A stretch of DNA of 64,000 bases from contig CACJOM010000003.1 of the NCBI GenBank assembly GCA_902595065.1, positions 1 through 64,000 of the forward strand. The letters are read 5' to 3'. The notes under the pieces were generated by a model. The model was not told the DNA's origin, searched no databases, and was given only the letters and a program-made list of their open reading frames with translations. A program made the translations under genes and the position numbers. This DNA comes from an uncultured SAR86 cluster bacterium (lineage in GTDB: Bacteria; Pseudomonadota; Gammaproteobacteria; Magnimaribacterales; D2472). Each line of letters opens with the position of its first letter. The first letter of the stretch is position 1. Below, piece by piece: positions 44,734-53,327 of this stretch.

Positions 44734-46560
44734 TCAATCAAGGTCCACTAAGCAGTCTTTGCAAGTTAGCAATGCTTTTGGCTCTTGAATATTTGTCATT
44801 GTCTCATAGAAATCTGCAAGACCATTGAGTGCCGATAAAACTTTAGGCTCTCCTAGAGATACATCAAAATTTTCAAGTAATTCTTTAATGAGTAGCTCCT
44901 CTGGAGAAAGCTTCTTACCATAATACTCAACTTGATAATCTTCTAATTCTGCCATGTTGGCGGCATAAGCGATTGCATCATCGATGCCACCAATCTCATC
45001 TACTAAACCTATTTCTTTAGCGCTTGTTGCAATCCAAACTCTGCCACCAGCAATTTTTTTAATATCCTCATATGGCTGAGATCTTGACTCTGCAACAAAG
45101 TTTACGAATCTATCGTATGCATCGGCACCCCAAGCAGCAAATATTTTATCGAGGTCTTCATCAATGGCTTGAGTAGGGTCCCAGCCACCATGCTTAGAAG
45201 TAACCACACCATCAAAATTAACTCCGATATAGTCCATTACATTTTCCAATGTTGGGAGTGCAATTGCCACTCCTATAGATCCAGTAATAGTTGTTGGTTC
45301 AGCAAATATATAATCAGCTGGAGTAGAAATATATACTCCGCCAGATGCAGCATAATCACCCATTGATACAATCACATCAATACCTTTATTTTTAGCTGCA
45401 AATAGCTCATCTCTCATCATTTCACTGGCAATAATAGACCCACCTGGGCTGTTAACTCTAAAGACAATAGCTTTTGTATTTTCATCTTCATGAGCAGATC
45501 TAATTTGTTTTACTACACCATTGGCGCCAGCAACACCTTGGGAGATATCTCCCTCCATGATTGCTCCTTCGGCAGTGATTACAGCAATATGATTGTCGCT
45601 GTCAGAGGAATCACTCTCAATTTGCTTTGCATACTCATTGTATGAAATGGTTTTATAGGTTTCAGTTTCAGCTTCTTCGTCTAAGCCAAATTCTTCAATC
45701 ATATATTTACGAAATTCTGGAAATGATTTGGTGCCATCGATAATATTATTTGCTTGTGCATAAGCAATATTTCCCATTGCAGCTTCACCAAAAAATCCAA
45801 CGAAGCCATCAGCAAAAGATTGAATATCACTTGATTCAATTCCTCTTGCCTCAGCCATCAACCGTTTCATTTCATCCCAAATAGGGGTGAGTAGGGCTTC
45901 TCTTTGCAACCTGTCATTTTCTGACATGTCTGTTCTTGTATTACCTTCAACAGCAGATTTAAAATCTCCCTGCGAGTAATTATGAAAATTAATTTTTAGA
46001 TTTTCATAAAGTTCTTTTTGATAGGGTCGCATGCCACCTAGACCCCGAACGCTAATACTTCCAACAGGATGAACCCATACCTCGGATGCTTGAGAAGCCA
46101 TGAGATAGGAAGTTGTGGTTAGACGGTCATTCATGGCAATCACTCTTTTACCAGATTCGCGTAAAGCTTTTAATTCTTTCGCAATATTAATTGCAGTGGT
46201 GGGTCCAGCAAAGCCAGTTGAAGAAAAATCAATAAACACAGCAGGAATTTTCTCATCTTCAGCCGCTGCTCTTATTAATTCTATGAGATCTCTAGTTTGA
46301 ATTTGATTTGTTTGTTCTGCCGTAAGGCTGGAAAGAAAATCAGAGCTAAAGACCTCCTGATCAACCACAGTCCCTTCTGGATTAATAAACAAAACTCTCC
46401 CATCAGGGTCTTTAACATCAGGTCCAGATGCAGTAAAGGCACCTATGATTAAAACTGTAAAAAAGATCAACACAAATGCTGTTCCGAGGTTCAACATAAC
46501 AGTTCTTGCCTTTTCTAAAAAACGACCAAGCCAAGCAAAAATAGATTTAAGTGCATTCAT
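44734..46560 (-). CDS. sppA: Signal peptide peptidase SppA, 67-kDa type
   Basis: Membrane-bound serine protease that degrades cleaved signal peptides. The 608-residue length fits the double-domain form. One N-terminal helix lies at about 18-45. The catalytic Lys is in GDFKSAVEGN (near 200) and the Ser in MGDYAASGGVYIS (near 400), the usual Ser-Lys dyad across the two domains. The VNSPGGS motif precedes the active serine. It ends 53 bases from the convergent hda gene. Confidence 0.93.
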   Translation of the reverse strand: MNALKSIFAWLGRFLEKARTVMLNLGTAFVLIFFTVLIIGAFTASGPDVKDPDGRVLFINPEGTVVDQEVFSSDFLSSLTAEQTNQIQTRDLIELIRAAAEDEKIPAVFIDFSSTGFAGPTTAINIAKELKALRESGKRVIAMNDRLTTTSYLMASQASEVWVHPVGSISVRGLGGMRPYQKELYENLKINFHNYSQGDFKSAVEGNTRTDMSENDRLQREALLTPIWDEMKRLMAEARGIESSDIQSFADGFVGFFGEAAMGNIAYAQANNIIDGTKSFPEFRKYMIEEFGLDEEAETETYKTISYNEYAKQIESDSSDSDNHIAVITAEGAIMEGDISQGVAGANGVVKQIRSAHEDENTKAIVFRVNSPGGSIIASEMMRDELFAAKNKGIDVIVSMGDYAASGGVYISTPADYIFAEPTTITGSIGVAIALPTLENVMDYIGVNFDGVVTSKHGGWDPTQAIDEDLDKIFAAWGADAYDRFVNFVAESRSQPYEDIKKIAGGRVWIATSAKEIGLVDEIGGIDDAIAYAANMAELEDYQVEYYGKKLSPEELLIKELLENFDVSLGEPKVLSALNGLADFYETMTNIQEPKALLTCKDCLVDLD

Positions 46561-46583
46561 AAGTTATCTCCAATATTAAAAAA

Positions 46584-46799
46584 TTAAAAAATTAAAAAAC
46601 CCAAAAAGGTTGAAACAATAGCTCCAATCAATGTTATTAAAAGAATGATTAAAGTAAATACAAAAGTTAATAGCACAAGGGCCATTGAAAAAATAAAAGC
46701 TACTAGGGTAAAAAATAATGCAAACATTTTAGCAATTATTGCAGTTCCACAAATTGCAATCGTCACACCAGCAATGATTAGTATGATCATGGTTATCAT
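46584..46799 (-). CDS. Very hydrophobic 71-residue membrane protein
   Basis: Almost entirely apolar, with two membrane helices (about 3-30 and 33-70) and hardly any charged residue. Its start overlaps the stop of the XRE regulator gene by 4 bases, so it is the third gene of that operon. Family and function unknown. Confidence 0.55.
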   Translation of the reverse strand: MITMIILIIAGVTIAICGTAIIAKMFALFFTLVAFIFSMALVLLTFVFTLIILLITLIGAIVSTFLGFLIF

Positions 46800-46996
46800 T
46801 TGTCTTCCTCGTAAATAAATATTTGTTCCAAAGGAACGTTAAAGTGTTTGGTCATCTTCATTACTAATTTTAATGATGGATCAAATTTGCCTGTTTCAAT
46901 TGAATTAATGGTTTGCCTACTGACTTTGAGAATTGAAGCCAGATCATCTTGGCTGATATTTTCTTTTTGACGCAGCTCTTTAAGATTATTTTTCAT
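46796..46996 (-). CDS. XRE/Cro-type helix-turn-helix regulator
   Basis: A 66-residue DNA-binding protein with one HTH domain: KELRQKENISQDDLASILKV, then SRQTINSIETGKFDPSLKLV, and the tail NVPLEQIFIYEED. It belongs to the small YozG-like group that is commonly encoded beside a multi-helix membrane protein. It is the middle gene of a three-gene operon whose promoter carries a large palindrome, the probable autoregulatory operator. Confidence 0.88.
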   Translation of the reverse strand: MKNNLKELRQKENISQDDLASILKVSRQTINSIETGKFDPSLKLVMKMTKHFNVPLEQIFIYEEDK

Positions 46997-47003
46997 TTAG
47001 CCG

Positions 47004-47459
47004 TCAAGCAATATACTTTTTATAGAAGTAATATCCACCAAATCCAGACCCAATGGCAAAAGCAATAAAGAATTCATAAAAAGTCGGCTGATAATTAAAA
47101 TAAGGAGCCATGACTGTCAATATTGAGCCGCAAACCAAAAAACCATAGGCTCCTCCAGCAAATGTAAAATTGTGGTAGCTTTTATAAAAATCATCTTGAG
47201 CGCTATAAAATTTTTTATAAAAATAAGCCCCAACTAAAAAACATAAAATCATTAAGATTCTAATAATTAAAAGCCCTGTCTCTGAAATCCATGAATCAGT
47301 AATTGGTTCATTTCCTAGGAAGCCAATATGCGATAAATGTATCCCCCATAAAAAAGAGGCTATGAAACCGAATGCCAAAGAAGTTAAGAAGTTTTTTTTA
47401 TCTGTAGCATTAAGGGATTTAATATCAATCCACATGCCTTTGTGTACAATTTTTGCCAT
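47004..47459 (-). CDS. Four-helix membrane protein of the XRE operon
   Basis: A 151-residue protein with four predicted helices (about 25-45, 62-82, 97-118 and 128-148) and a polar N-terminus. It is the first gene of the operon with the XRE regulator, starting 7 bases before it. Membrane proteins of this kind paired with YozG-like regulators are widespread, but the function is unknown. Confidence 0.6.
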   Translation of the reverse strand: MAKIVHKGMWIDIKSLNATDKKNFLTSLAFGFIASFLWGIHLSHIGFLGNEPITDSWISETGLLIIRILMILCFLVGAYFYKKFYSAQDDFYKSYHNFTFAGGAYGFLVCGSILTVMAPYFNYQPTFYEFFIAFAIGSGFGGYYFYKKYIA

Positions 47460-47488
47460 TTATTTATCTACTATGTTCAAGTTAAATG

Positions 47489-47568
47489 AATAACGTTTGC
47501 ATTTTTAAACCATGGAGGAGTTAATCTTTAAACTTCTAGGGAAATTTAACCTCAATGCAAACGTTATT
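47489..47568 (-). repeat. Perfect 15-bp inverted repeat in the XRE-operon leader
   Basis: AATAACGTTTGCATT at 47489-47503 and AATGCAAACGTTATT at 47554-47568 are exact reverse complements separated by 50 bases. The right arm coincides with the expected transcription start of the minus-strand promoter, so the mRNA would begin with the stem of a large hairpin. Confidence 0.8.
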
Positions 47569-47573
47569 TTTTA

Positions 47574-47602
47574 ATAATATGTAAAGTTTACTTGACTGTC
47601 AA
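47574..47602 (-). promoter_or_regulatory. Near-consensus sigma-70 promoter of the XRE operon
   Basis: On the minus strand TTGACA (complement of 47597-47602) and TATTAT (complement of 47574-47579) are 17 bases apart. Transcription would start near 47567, about 108 bases before the first gene. It overlaps the palindrome at 47581-47613. Confidence 0.7.
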
Positions 47603-47613
47603 GTTTACTTTAC
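47581..47613. promoter_or_regulatory. 33-bp palindromic operator for the XRE regulator
   Basis: GTAAAGTTTACTTGAC and GTCAAGTTTACTTTAC flank a central T and form an inverted repeat with only two mismatched pairs. AAGTTTACTT also occurs as a direct repeat 17 bases apart. It covers the -35 and spacer of the promoter, a classic repressor position, and reaches into the 3' end of the DUF2069 gene. Confidence 0.65.
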
Positions 47614-47931
47614 ACTTAATTTTTCACGTGCCGCATAGACTGCAATAAAGAAGAGCAGAACTATTTCAATTAATTCCAACCAGCTTAACAAACTAGCATT
47701 TGGCAGACCAAAAACAATAAGGCAAGCACTCATAAAGTAAATCAAAATAATAAATCCAAAGATTTGATAGAGCTTTGCTGAGGGGTTTTTATAAGCTTTA
47801 TATCCAAAGACTATTAGTGGTAGCGACCAAATAAATATACCTATCAAAGGAGTCCCTATTGATAGTCCTTGTAAAAAATGCGTTACAAGCAAAGCACTGA
47901 TTAATATTAGGAAGCTTTTTCTAAGATTCAT
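47605..47931 (-). CDS. DUF2069 membrane protein
   Basis: A 108-residue protein with four membrane helices, matching in size and layout the DUF2069 family that follows wrbA in many gammaproteobacteria. Its start overlaps the wrbA stop (TAATG), so it is translated with it. Its 3' end carries part of the XRE operator. Function unknown. Confidence 0.72.
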   Translation of the reverse strand: MNLRKSFLILISALLVTHFLQGLSIGTPLIGIFIWSLPLIVFGYKAYKNPSAKLYQIFGFIILIYFMSACLIVFGLPNASLLSWLELIEIVLLFFIAVYAAREKLSVK

Positions 47932-48521
47932 TATAATTTTAGAATTAGCTCTGCAATTCGAGCGCCCGTTAAAACAGCAATTTCTTTTTCATCTGGAGTC
48001 AAACCTTCAGATTTATTTGTGTTGGCTACATGAGATGGTCCATATGGAGTTCCGCCACTTTTGGTGTTGTTAAGCTCGGGGATGGAATAGGGTGAGCCAA
48101 TAAAAATCATGCCTTGATGCAGCATGTAAGTCATTAGATTAAACAGTGTAATTTCTTGACCGCCATGTTGAGATCCTGTTGAGGTAAAAACACAACCAGG
48201 TTTATTTTCCAATTCATGGTTAGACCATACATCTCCTGTGGAATCCAAGAAATACTTGAGTGGAGCTGCCATGGAGCCAAATCTGGTTGGTGAGCCAAGC
48301 GCCATTCCAGAGCAATTAACAAGATCTTCTTTTGTACAGTAAATTTCACCTTTGTCTGGCAAATTTGGCTGGGTAGCCTCAGCTACAGTAGAGACTTTTG
48401 GAACTGTGCGTATCTTCACTTCAAGCCCTTTTTTTTCTGCGCCATCAGCTATAGCATGAGCCAAATTCTTAACAGCCCCAGTTGCTGAATAAAATAAGAT
48501 AAGAAGATATTTTTGATGCAT
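47931..48521 (-). CDS. wrbA: NAD(P)H:quinone oxidoreductase, WrbA type
   Basis: A 196-residue flavodoxin-like FMN enzyme that reduces quinones by two electrons. The phosphate-loop FYSATGAVKNLA near the N-terminus, the GSPTRFGSMAAPLKYFLD motif and TSTGSQHGGQE are the standard WrbA segments. The start at 48521 is chosen because AAGGAA lies 6 bases upstream; the upstream TTG is unlikely. Divergent from the TlpA-like gene across 29 bases. Confidence 0.92.
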   Translation of the reverse strand: MHQKYLLILFYSATGAVKNLAHAIADGAEKKGLEVKIRTVPKVSTVAEATQPNLPDKGEIYCTKEDLVNCSGMALGSPTRFGSMAAPLKYFLDSTGDVWSNHELENKPGCVFTSTGSQHGGQEITLFNLMTYMLHQGMIFIGSPYSIPELNNTKSGGTPYGPSHVANTNKSEGLTPDEKEIAVLTGARIAELILKL

Positions 48522-48550
48522 AATAGTTTCCTTTTGCAATACTATAAAAC

Positions 48551-49021
48551 ATGAAATTTAAATTACCATTAACTTTATTTTGTCTTTTTCTAGTTTCTTG
48601 TGAGAAGGGAGATGTGGAAATTTTCGATTCAAGGCCAATCTTTGCATCCAGCTTAAGCGGTAAGTGGGTTTTAGTAAATTATTGGGCAGATTGGTGTCCG
48701 CCTTGTATAAAAGAAATACCCGAAATAGTTTCTTTTTCAAAAAAGCATCCTGAGGTTAAGGTTTTTGCATTTAACTTTGATAGACTCGAGGCTGAAGATT
48801 TGAGACCGCAAATCAAAAAATTTGGTATTACCTACCCCTCTATTATTACTCACCCAAAAACTGTGTGGGGCATTCAAACCCCTAAAACGCTTCCAGCAAC
48901 TTATTTTATTTCACCAGATGGAGAGATTGTTTTTGCTAGTTTAAAACCTCAGGATGAGGCAAGTTTGTCATTGGTATACAAAGACTTACAAAATGGAGTT
49001 CAAATACCCGTCTCGAATTAA
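48551..49021 (+). CDS. TlpA/ResA-like thioredoxin lipoprotein
   Basis: A 156-residue thiol protein. The short signal sequence ends at a lipobox (LVSC, cysteine at 17), so it is anchored in the membrane facing the periplasm. The active site is WADWCPPC, with KTLPATYFISPDG as the cis-proline loop. It resembles TlpA/ResA reductases used in cytochrome or disulfide maturation. TACTAT at 48540-48545 ends 5 bases before the ATG with no ribosome binding site. Its last 36 bases overlap the convergent M23 peptidase gene. Confidence 0.85.
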   Translation: MKFKLPLTLFCLFLVSCEKGDVEIFDSRPIFASSLSGKWVLVNYWADWCPPCIKEIPEIVSFSKKHPEVKVFAFNFDRLEAEDLRPQIKKFGITYPSIITHPKTVWGIQTPKTLPATYFISPDGEIVFASLKPQDEASLSLVYKDLQNGVQIPVSN

Positions 49022-49783
49022 AGACTCTGGGTTCACTTTATTCCCATCAAAATAAACCGTCCAGTGAAGGTGAGGTCCTGTAACTCGACCGGTGGCTCCG
49101 ACCAAACCTATCTCATTAGATTGCTCCACTAAATCACCAAGCCTTACTTTGATCTCGCTCATATGCGCATAAGACGAAAACAGACCATATCCATGGTCAA
49201 GGATCAAAGTTAAACCGGTATAAAAATAATCACCAACTAAAACCACCTTACCTTTAAGTGGAGCAACAATGGGCGCCCCAACACTCCCGCGAAGATCTAG
49301 AGCCAGATGAGCTGATCTGGGTAGCCCATTTACAAATCTTTGCTTACCGAATGGTGATGTCACAATTCCTGGAACCGGGGCGACAAAATCAAAAGAAGGG
49401 GTAATCTCTCTTGTAGAATTACTTAAGGCAGTTCTAATTTCTGTGGCCTCTTTGTTTGCTCTAGCTTGATCTTTTTTGCTTAGGTTAACCTTGCTTTCAT
49501 CAGCAATAGTGATTCTCGACTCTCCAAAGTTCACCCAATTTACTTTTACATCTACATGGTGTCTGGTGATCATAAGATCTTGTTTTACAAAAGGCAGGCT
49601 TACCAATTGCTTTGCTCCTGAAGCAGTTTTAAAAATTAAACCATCAGATGTTTCTTGAGCTGCGGCTGGAATTGATATGATTTCTCCACTTTGACCCTCG
49701 AATAAACCATTTGCAAAAGTTTGCATGCTTACCACGCTAAAGAAAGCTAGCAGACTGAAAGCCTTAATCTTTTTTTGAAACAT
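48986..49783 (-). CDS. M23-family metallopeptidase (LytM domain)
   Basis: A 265-residue exported cell-wall hydrolase or regulator. The signal peptide covers about 1-25. The LytM domain holds the zinc ligands in SAHLALDL (His and Asp) and in GPHLHW (HxH); all are present, so it should be active. The start at 49783 is preferred: GGAGG lies 11 bases upstream and the signal peptide starts there. It overlaps the xseA 3' end by 20 bases and may be co-transcribed with it. It probably cleaves peptidoglycan cross-links. Confidence 0.87.
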   Translation of the reverse strand: MFQKKIKAFSLLAFFSVVSMQTFANGLFEGQSGEIISIPAAAQETSDGLIFKTASGAKQLVSLPFVKQDLMITRHHVDVKVNWVNFGESRITIADESKVNLSKKDQARANKEATEIRTALSNSTREITPSFDFVAPVPGIVTSPFGKQRFVNGLPRSAHLALDLRGSVGAPIVAPLKGKVVLVGDYFYTGLTLILDHGYGLFSSYAHMSEIKVRLGDLVEQSNEIGLVGATGRVTGPHLHWTVYFDGNKVNPESLIRDGYLNSIL

Positions 49784-51125
49784 TTGCACTAAATCCTCCA
49801 TCTGCAAGACGGGCAGTAACGCTATCACCAACCTTAAGATCATTTGAGGATTTTAAAGCTTGCCCATTTTCGTTCATTACTATGGCATAGCCTCTATCAA
49901 GAACAGCCAAAGGGCTAATTGCTTTCAGATTAGAATTAAGGCTTGCCAGCATTAATTTTTTCTTATCAATTAAATTTTTTATTTGAAAATTCAATGAGTA
50001 GAGATTATTTTTTAGGTGATCTTCATATTTGCCAAATCTTTGCAATGCGCTTGATTGATAAATTTGAGTCGCAGCCAATTGGAACTCTTGTTTGGCGCCA
50101 CTCATAATGTTTTGCATCATATTGGTAAGACGAATCTCAATGTTATCAAGAGATTGAGATTGTTCCTTAAGCATGGTGACCGGACTTTTTAAATTTTGTG
50201 AGGCAAAGAGAATCGCCTGAGATTTTTCAGTTAATCTTGCTTGCACTAAACGACCAAGGGTTGCTTCCCATTCTTCCAGTTTGTCTTCGAGTTGAAAATA
50301 ATATTCTGTAACAAGTTCAGCTGCTGCTGTTGGAGTAGGCGCTCTTAGATCAGCAACAAAATCCGTAATGGTAAAATCAATCTCGTGCCCAACACCGGAA
50401 ATTATAGGTAGAGGGTAGTCAAATATTTCTCTTGCAAGACTTTCATTATTAAACGCCCATAAATCTTCAATCGATCCTCCACCTCGACATATCAAAATCA
50501 CATCAAAAGCATTTTCAGGATTTAGGTTGTTGTAATTTAAACTACTTTGCAAAGCATCGATTAAGGTCTTAGGGGCAGTATCGCCTTGAACAGTTGCGGG
50601 GATTAAAGAAACTTGGCTAATCGGAGCGCGTCTTTGAATGGTGGAAAGAATATCTTGAAACGCTGCTGTAGATTCTGAAGTTATAACTCCAATATGTTTG
50701 GGTTGTATGGGAATCTGTTTTTTTATTTCTTGAGAAAAAAGACCTTCTGCATCTAATTTTTTCTTGAGCTCTTCAAATTGATGCATCAGATTTCCTGCTC
50801 CTGCAGGCTGCATTGAGCTAACAATTAGTTGATAATCTCCGCGCGGGGCATAGAGACTCACTTGCCCTTTTAAAATGCATTGGTCGCCATTTTGCGGATC
50901 GAAATTTAGTCTTAGATTTTGATTTTTAAACATAGCACAGCGAATAGCGCCTTCTTCATCTTTTAAAGTAAAGTAAATGTGACCAGAGGAGGGGCGAGCT
51001 ATGTTTGAAATTTCTCCTAGGACAGAAACACCTTTGAATTGATTTTCTAAAAGTTTTTTTGCTTGTTGGTTTAGTTGCCCAACAGAGATAATTTCATCTC
51101 CTTGTTTTACAATGTCTGCACACAT
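49764..51125 (-). CDS. xseA: Exodeoxyribonuclease VII large subunit
   Basis: Nuclease subunit that degrades single-stranded DNA. The 453-residue protein has the N-terminal OB-fold (ISVGQLNQQAKKLLENQF, then GEISNIARPSSGHIYFTLKD), the catalytic domain with ILICRGGGSIEDLWAFN and SGVGHEIDFTITDFVADLRAPTPTAAAE, and a long coiled helical region. The ATG at 51125 places ISVGQLN at the usual distance; ATG 51149 and GTG 51152 are alternatives. No ribosome binding site is clear. The divergent EamA gene starts at 51143. Confidence 0.92.
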   Translation of the reverse strand: MCADIVKQGDEIISVGQLNQQAKKLLENQFKGVSVLGEISNIARPSSGHIYFTLKDEEGAIRCAMFKNQNLRLNFDPQNGDQCILKGQVSLYAPRGDYQLIVSSMQPAGAGNLMHQFEELKKKLDAEGLFSQEIKKQIPIQPKHIGVITSESTAAFQDILSTIQRRAPISQVSLIPATVQGDTAPKTLIDALQSSLNYNNLNPENAFDVILICRGGGSIEDLWAFNNESLAREIFDYPLPIISGVGHEIDFTITDFVADLRAPTPTAAAELVTEYYFQLEDKLEEWEATLGRLVQARLTEKSQAILFASQNLKSPVTMLKEQSQSLDNIEIRLTNMMQNIMSGAKQEFQLAATQIYQSSALQRFGKYEDHLKNNLYSLNFQIKNLIDKKKLMLASLNSNLKAISPLAVLDRGYAIVMNENGQALKSSNDLKVGDSVTARLADGGFSANVSKKD

Positions 51126-51142
51126 AAACGAAGTATATATTG

Positions 51143-52051
51143 ATGTCATCACAATTAAAGTCAGCGCAAAATTTTTTTATTCTGTGTCTTGGAGGAAGTC
51201 TGATTGGATTGGCTCCATTGTTTGTAAGGTGGAGTGAGCTATCACCTTCATGGAACTTATGCTATCGAATGTTCTTAGCTCTCCCATTCTTGGCGCTTAT
51301 AAACTTTTACCACAATGGGTCTAAGGCATTTAAACTAAAAAGCCGCAGGCATTTATTTCTGGTGTTAGTTGCCTCGCTCGCTTTTGCAGGAGATATGAGC
51401 TCTTGGCATTGGAGCTTGGAGTTCACCTCGGTGGCTAATGCAACGATTTTTGTAAATACCGCCTCGATTTACATGGTGATTTTTGCTGTCTTGATATTTA
51501 AAGAATCAATTTCTAAACAATTTGTTTTGTCCTTTGTCTTAACGTTTGTTGGGGTCATAGGACTTATATATTTTTCAAATATTAAAACTGAAGGAGCCTT
51601 AATGGGCGATGGAATTGCATTGATGGCAGCATTTTTATATGCCACTTACTTGTTAATTATCTCTCGCCTAGGAGAAGAGAGTTCTATAAACATAATTTTT
51701 TACACCACACTCTTCACTGGAATGTTTGGATTAATATTTGCTTTGTTTGAATCAAGAGAGTTTTTACCAAGCTCATCGGCACAATTTTATAATTTGTTAG
51801 CAATGGCTATTCTGTGCCAAGTTGGAGGCCAGTTTTTTATTACATATAGTTTGCCAAAGATTAAAGCTTCCCTTGGATCTATTGGTTTACTGATGCAGCC
51901 AATTATTGCAACAATCTTTGGCGCCATAGTATTTTATGAATACCTAAATTTTATCCAATTAAGCTTTGTCATTTTGGCATTGCTTGGTATATATTTTGCT
52001 AGATTAGAGATTCAACCCGCAATGGAGTTAAAGCATGAAACCAAAAACTAA
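51143..52051 (+). CDS. EamA/DMT-family transporter
   Basis: A 302-residue inner-membrane protein with ten predicted helices in two EamA repeats (about 12-140 and 155-290). The repeat cores include RMFLALPFLALI and FVNTASIYMVIFAVLIF in the first half and LLMQPIIATIFGAIVF in the second. The family exports small metabolites. The ATG at 51143 is used rather than the TTG just before it. It overlaps the SnoaL-like gene by 17 bases. Confidence 0.85.
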   Translation: MSSQLKSAQNFFILCLGGSLIGLAPLFVRWSELSPSWNLCYRMFLALPFLALINFYHNGSKAFKLKSRRHLFLVLVASLAFAGDMSSWHWSLEFTSVANATIFVNTASIYMVIFAVLIFKESISKQFVLSFVLTFVGVIGLIYFSNIKTEGALMGDGIALMAAFLYATYLLIISRLGEESSINIIFYTTLFTGMFGLIFALFESREFLPSSSAQFYNLLAMAILCQVGGQFFITYSLPKIKASLGSIGLLMQPIIATIFGAIVFYEYLNFIQLSFVILALLGIYFARLEIQPAMELKHETKN

Positions 52052-52445
52052 AGCACAAGAACTCGGTTTTCTCTCAAGAGATTATGCTGTAGCAAAAGAT
52101 AAAAAAAATTGGTTAGCTCTTTTTGATGAGGATGCCATAGTTCAGGACCCAATTGGTAAAAGCCCATTAGACCCAGAGGGTAATGGCCATCAAGGCATTG
52201 CTGAAATTGAAAAATTTTATGACACAGTCATTGCCAATGGCAACATAGAATTTAATATTTTAGAGTCGATTCCATGTGCAGAGGAGTGCGCTAATTATGC
52301 AGAAATAGTTAACGTTGTTGGTGATGTAAAAATAGAAACAAAAATGATTGTAATTTATCGTGTAAATTCAGGTGATAAAATAGTATCATTACGGGCCTTT
52401 TGGGATTACCAAGCTATGGAAGATCAACTTAAGGCATTATTTTAA
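52035..52445 (+). CDS. SnoaL-like/ketosteroid-isomerase-fold protein
   Basis: A 136-residue protein with the cone-shaped NTF2-like fold: an initial helix with FLSRDYAVAKDKKNWLALF, the FDEDAIVQDPIG strand and the final RAFWDYQAM. Members may be hydrolases, isomerases or binding proteins; the substrate is unknown. It lies between EamA (overlapping) and tRNA-Val, which begins 5 bases after its stop. Confidence 0.7.
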   Translation: MKPKTKAQELGFLSRDYAVAKDKKNWLALFDEDAIVQDPIGKSPLDPEGNGHQGIAEIEKFYDTVIANGNIEFNILESIPCAEECANYAEIVNVVGDVKIETKMIVIYRVNSGDKIVSLRAFWDYQAMEDQLKALF

Positions 52446-52450
52446 ATATT

Positions 52451-52526
52451 GGGTGATTAGCTCAGTTGGGAGAGCATCTCGTTTACACCGAGAGGGTCGG
52501 CAGTTCGAGCCTGTCATCACCCACCA
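52451..52526 (+). tRNA. tRNA-Val (anticodon TAC)
   Basis: Acceptor arms GGGTGAT and ATCACCC, discriminator A and encoded CCA. The anticodon stem TCTCG/CGAGA surrounds the loop TTTACAC, giving TAC. T arm TTCGAGC. It is probably transcribed from the upstream gene and is followed by a strong terminator. Confidence 0.95.
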
Positions 52527-52533
52527 AACAGAT

Positions 52534-52565
52534 AAAAAAAAGCCCGGAAAGTTCCGGGCTTTTTT
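52534..52565. terminator. Bidirectional rho-independent terminator
   Basis: AGCCCGGAA at 52541-52549 and TTCCGGGCT at 52552-52560 form a perfect stem, preceded by A7 and followed by T5. It can stop both tRNA-Val (plus strand) and proteorhodopsin (minus strand) transcription. Confidence 0.92.
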
Positions 52566-52578
52566 ACAGAATAAATAA

Positions 52579-53313
52579 TTACTCTTTGTCGCTAACTGCA
52601 GCAGCCCAAATAGCTAAACCAAATGCGATTTTGTTAATAAAATCTGCAAGGTTATAGATAAGGTTAGCATTAGCCATATCAGGGTTTGCTCCCATTCCGA
52701 GGAAATACCCAATTGGATAGATCGCCCAACCAACGGTCACAATTAGTCTGATTGTGCTGAATGCTTGTTGTGCAGCAGCATTGCCGCTAGAAGCATTTAA
52801 CTTTCCAGCTTCTCCTGTAAAGACTTCATATATGATGTATAACCAAGCCGCCATTCCTACAACAAAGCAAATCATTGCATTAGAGCCTGTTTCACCCATG
52901 AAACCAGCAACTAGCATAACTACAGAAGCACCTAATAGTTTCCAGAATAAACCTGAAGAAACATTCGTACACACTCTAAGAATTAAATAGAATTCAATTA
53001 CTTGAAGCGGAACTGTAATTAACCAGTCAATATATCTGTATACAGTAGGCGATGTTCCAGTGTCTACCCAAACACCTCTCATATAGAGATAGTGCCAGAA
53101 TGCAACACCAGTAACTAAACCTGCTACTGATAAAGATGTTTTCCACTTACCTTCGACATTATCTCTTTCTGCGAAAAAGAATACAGTAGCTGCAAGCATA
53201 GCTGCAGTTACAAGCCAAAAGGAAATACCCGTCAAATCACTGGTTTGAAGATCACCTGTTGAAGCAAATGATGGCATGCTTATCAAACCAACGAGAGCCA
53301 ATAAATATTTCAT
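52579..53313 (-). CDS. Proteorhodopsin, predicted blue-absorbing
   Basis: Light-driven outward proton pump of 244 residues with a cleavable signal (about 1-17) and seven helices. Retinal attaches to K228 (DFINKIAFGL). The proton acceptor is D96 and the donor E107 in RYIDWLITVPLQVIEF. H74 is the usual partner of the acceptor. Residue 104 is Gln, the position known to tune the pump to blue light. AAGGAG lies 6 bases before the ATG. The gene stands alone between tRNA-Val and tRNA-Asp. No retinal synthesis genes are in the window. Confidence 0.97.
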   Translation of the reverse strand: MKYLLALVGLISMPSFASTGDLQTSDLTGISFWLVTAAMLAATVFFFAERDNVEGKWKTSLSVAGLVTGVAFWHYLYMRGVWVDTGTSPTVYRYIDWLITVPLQVIEFYLILRVCTNVSSGLFWKLLGASVVMLVAGFMGETGSNAMICFVVGMAAWLYIIYEVFTGEAGKLNASSGNAAAQQAFSTIRLIVTVGWAIYPIGYFLGMGANPDMANANLIYNLADFINKIAFGLAIWAAAVSDKE

Positions 53314-53327
53314 TTAACACTCCTTGT

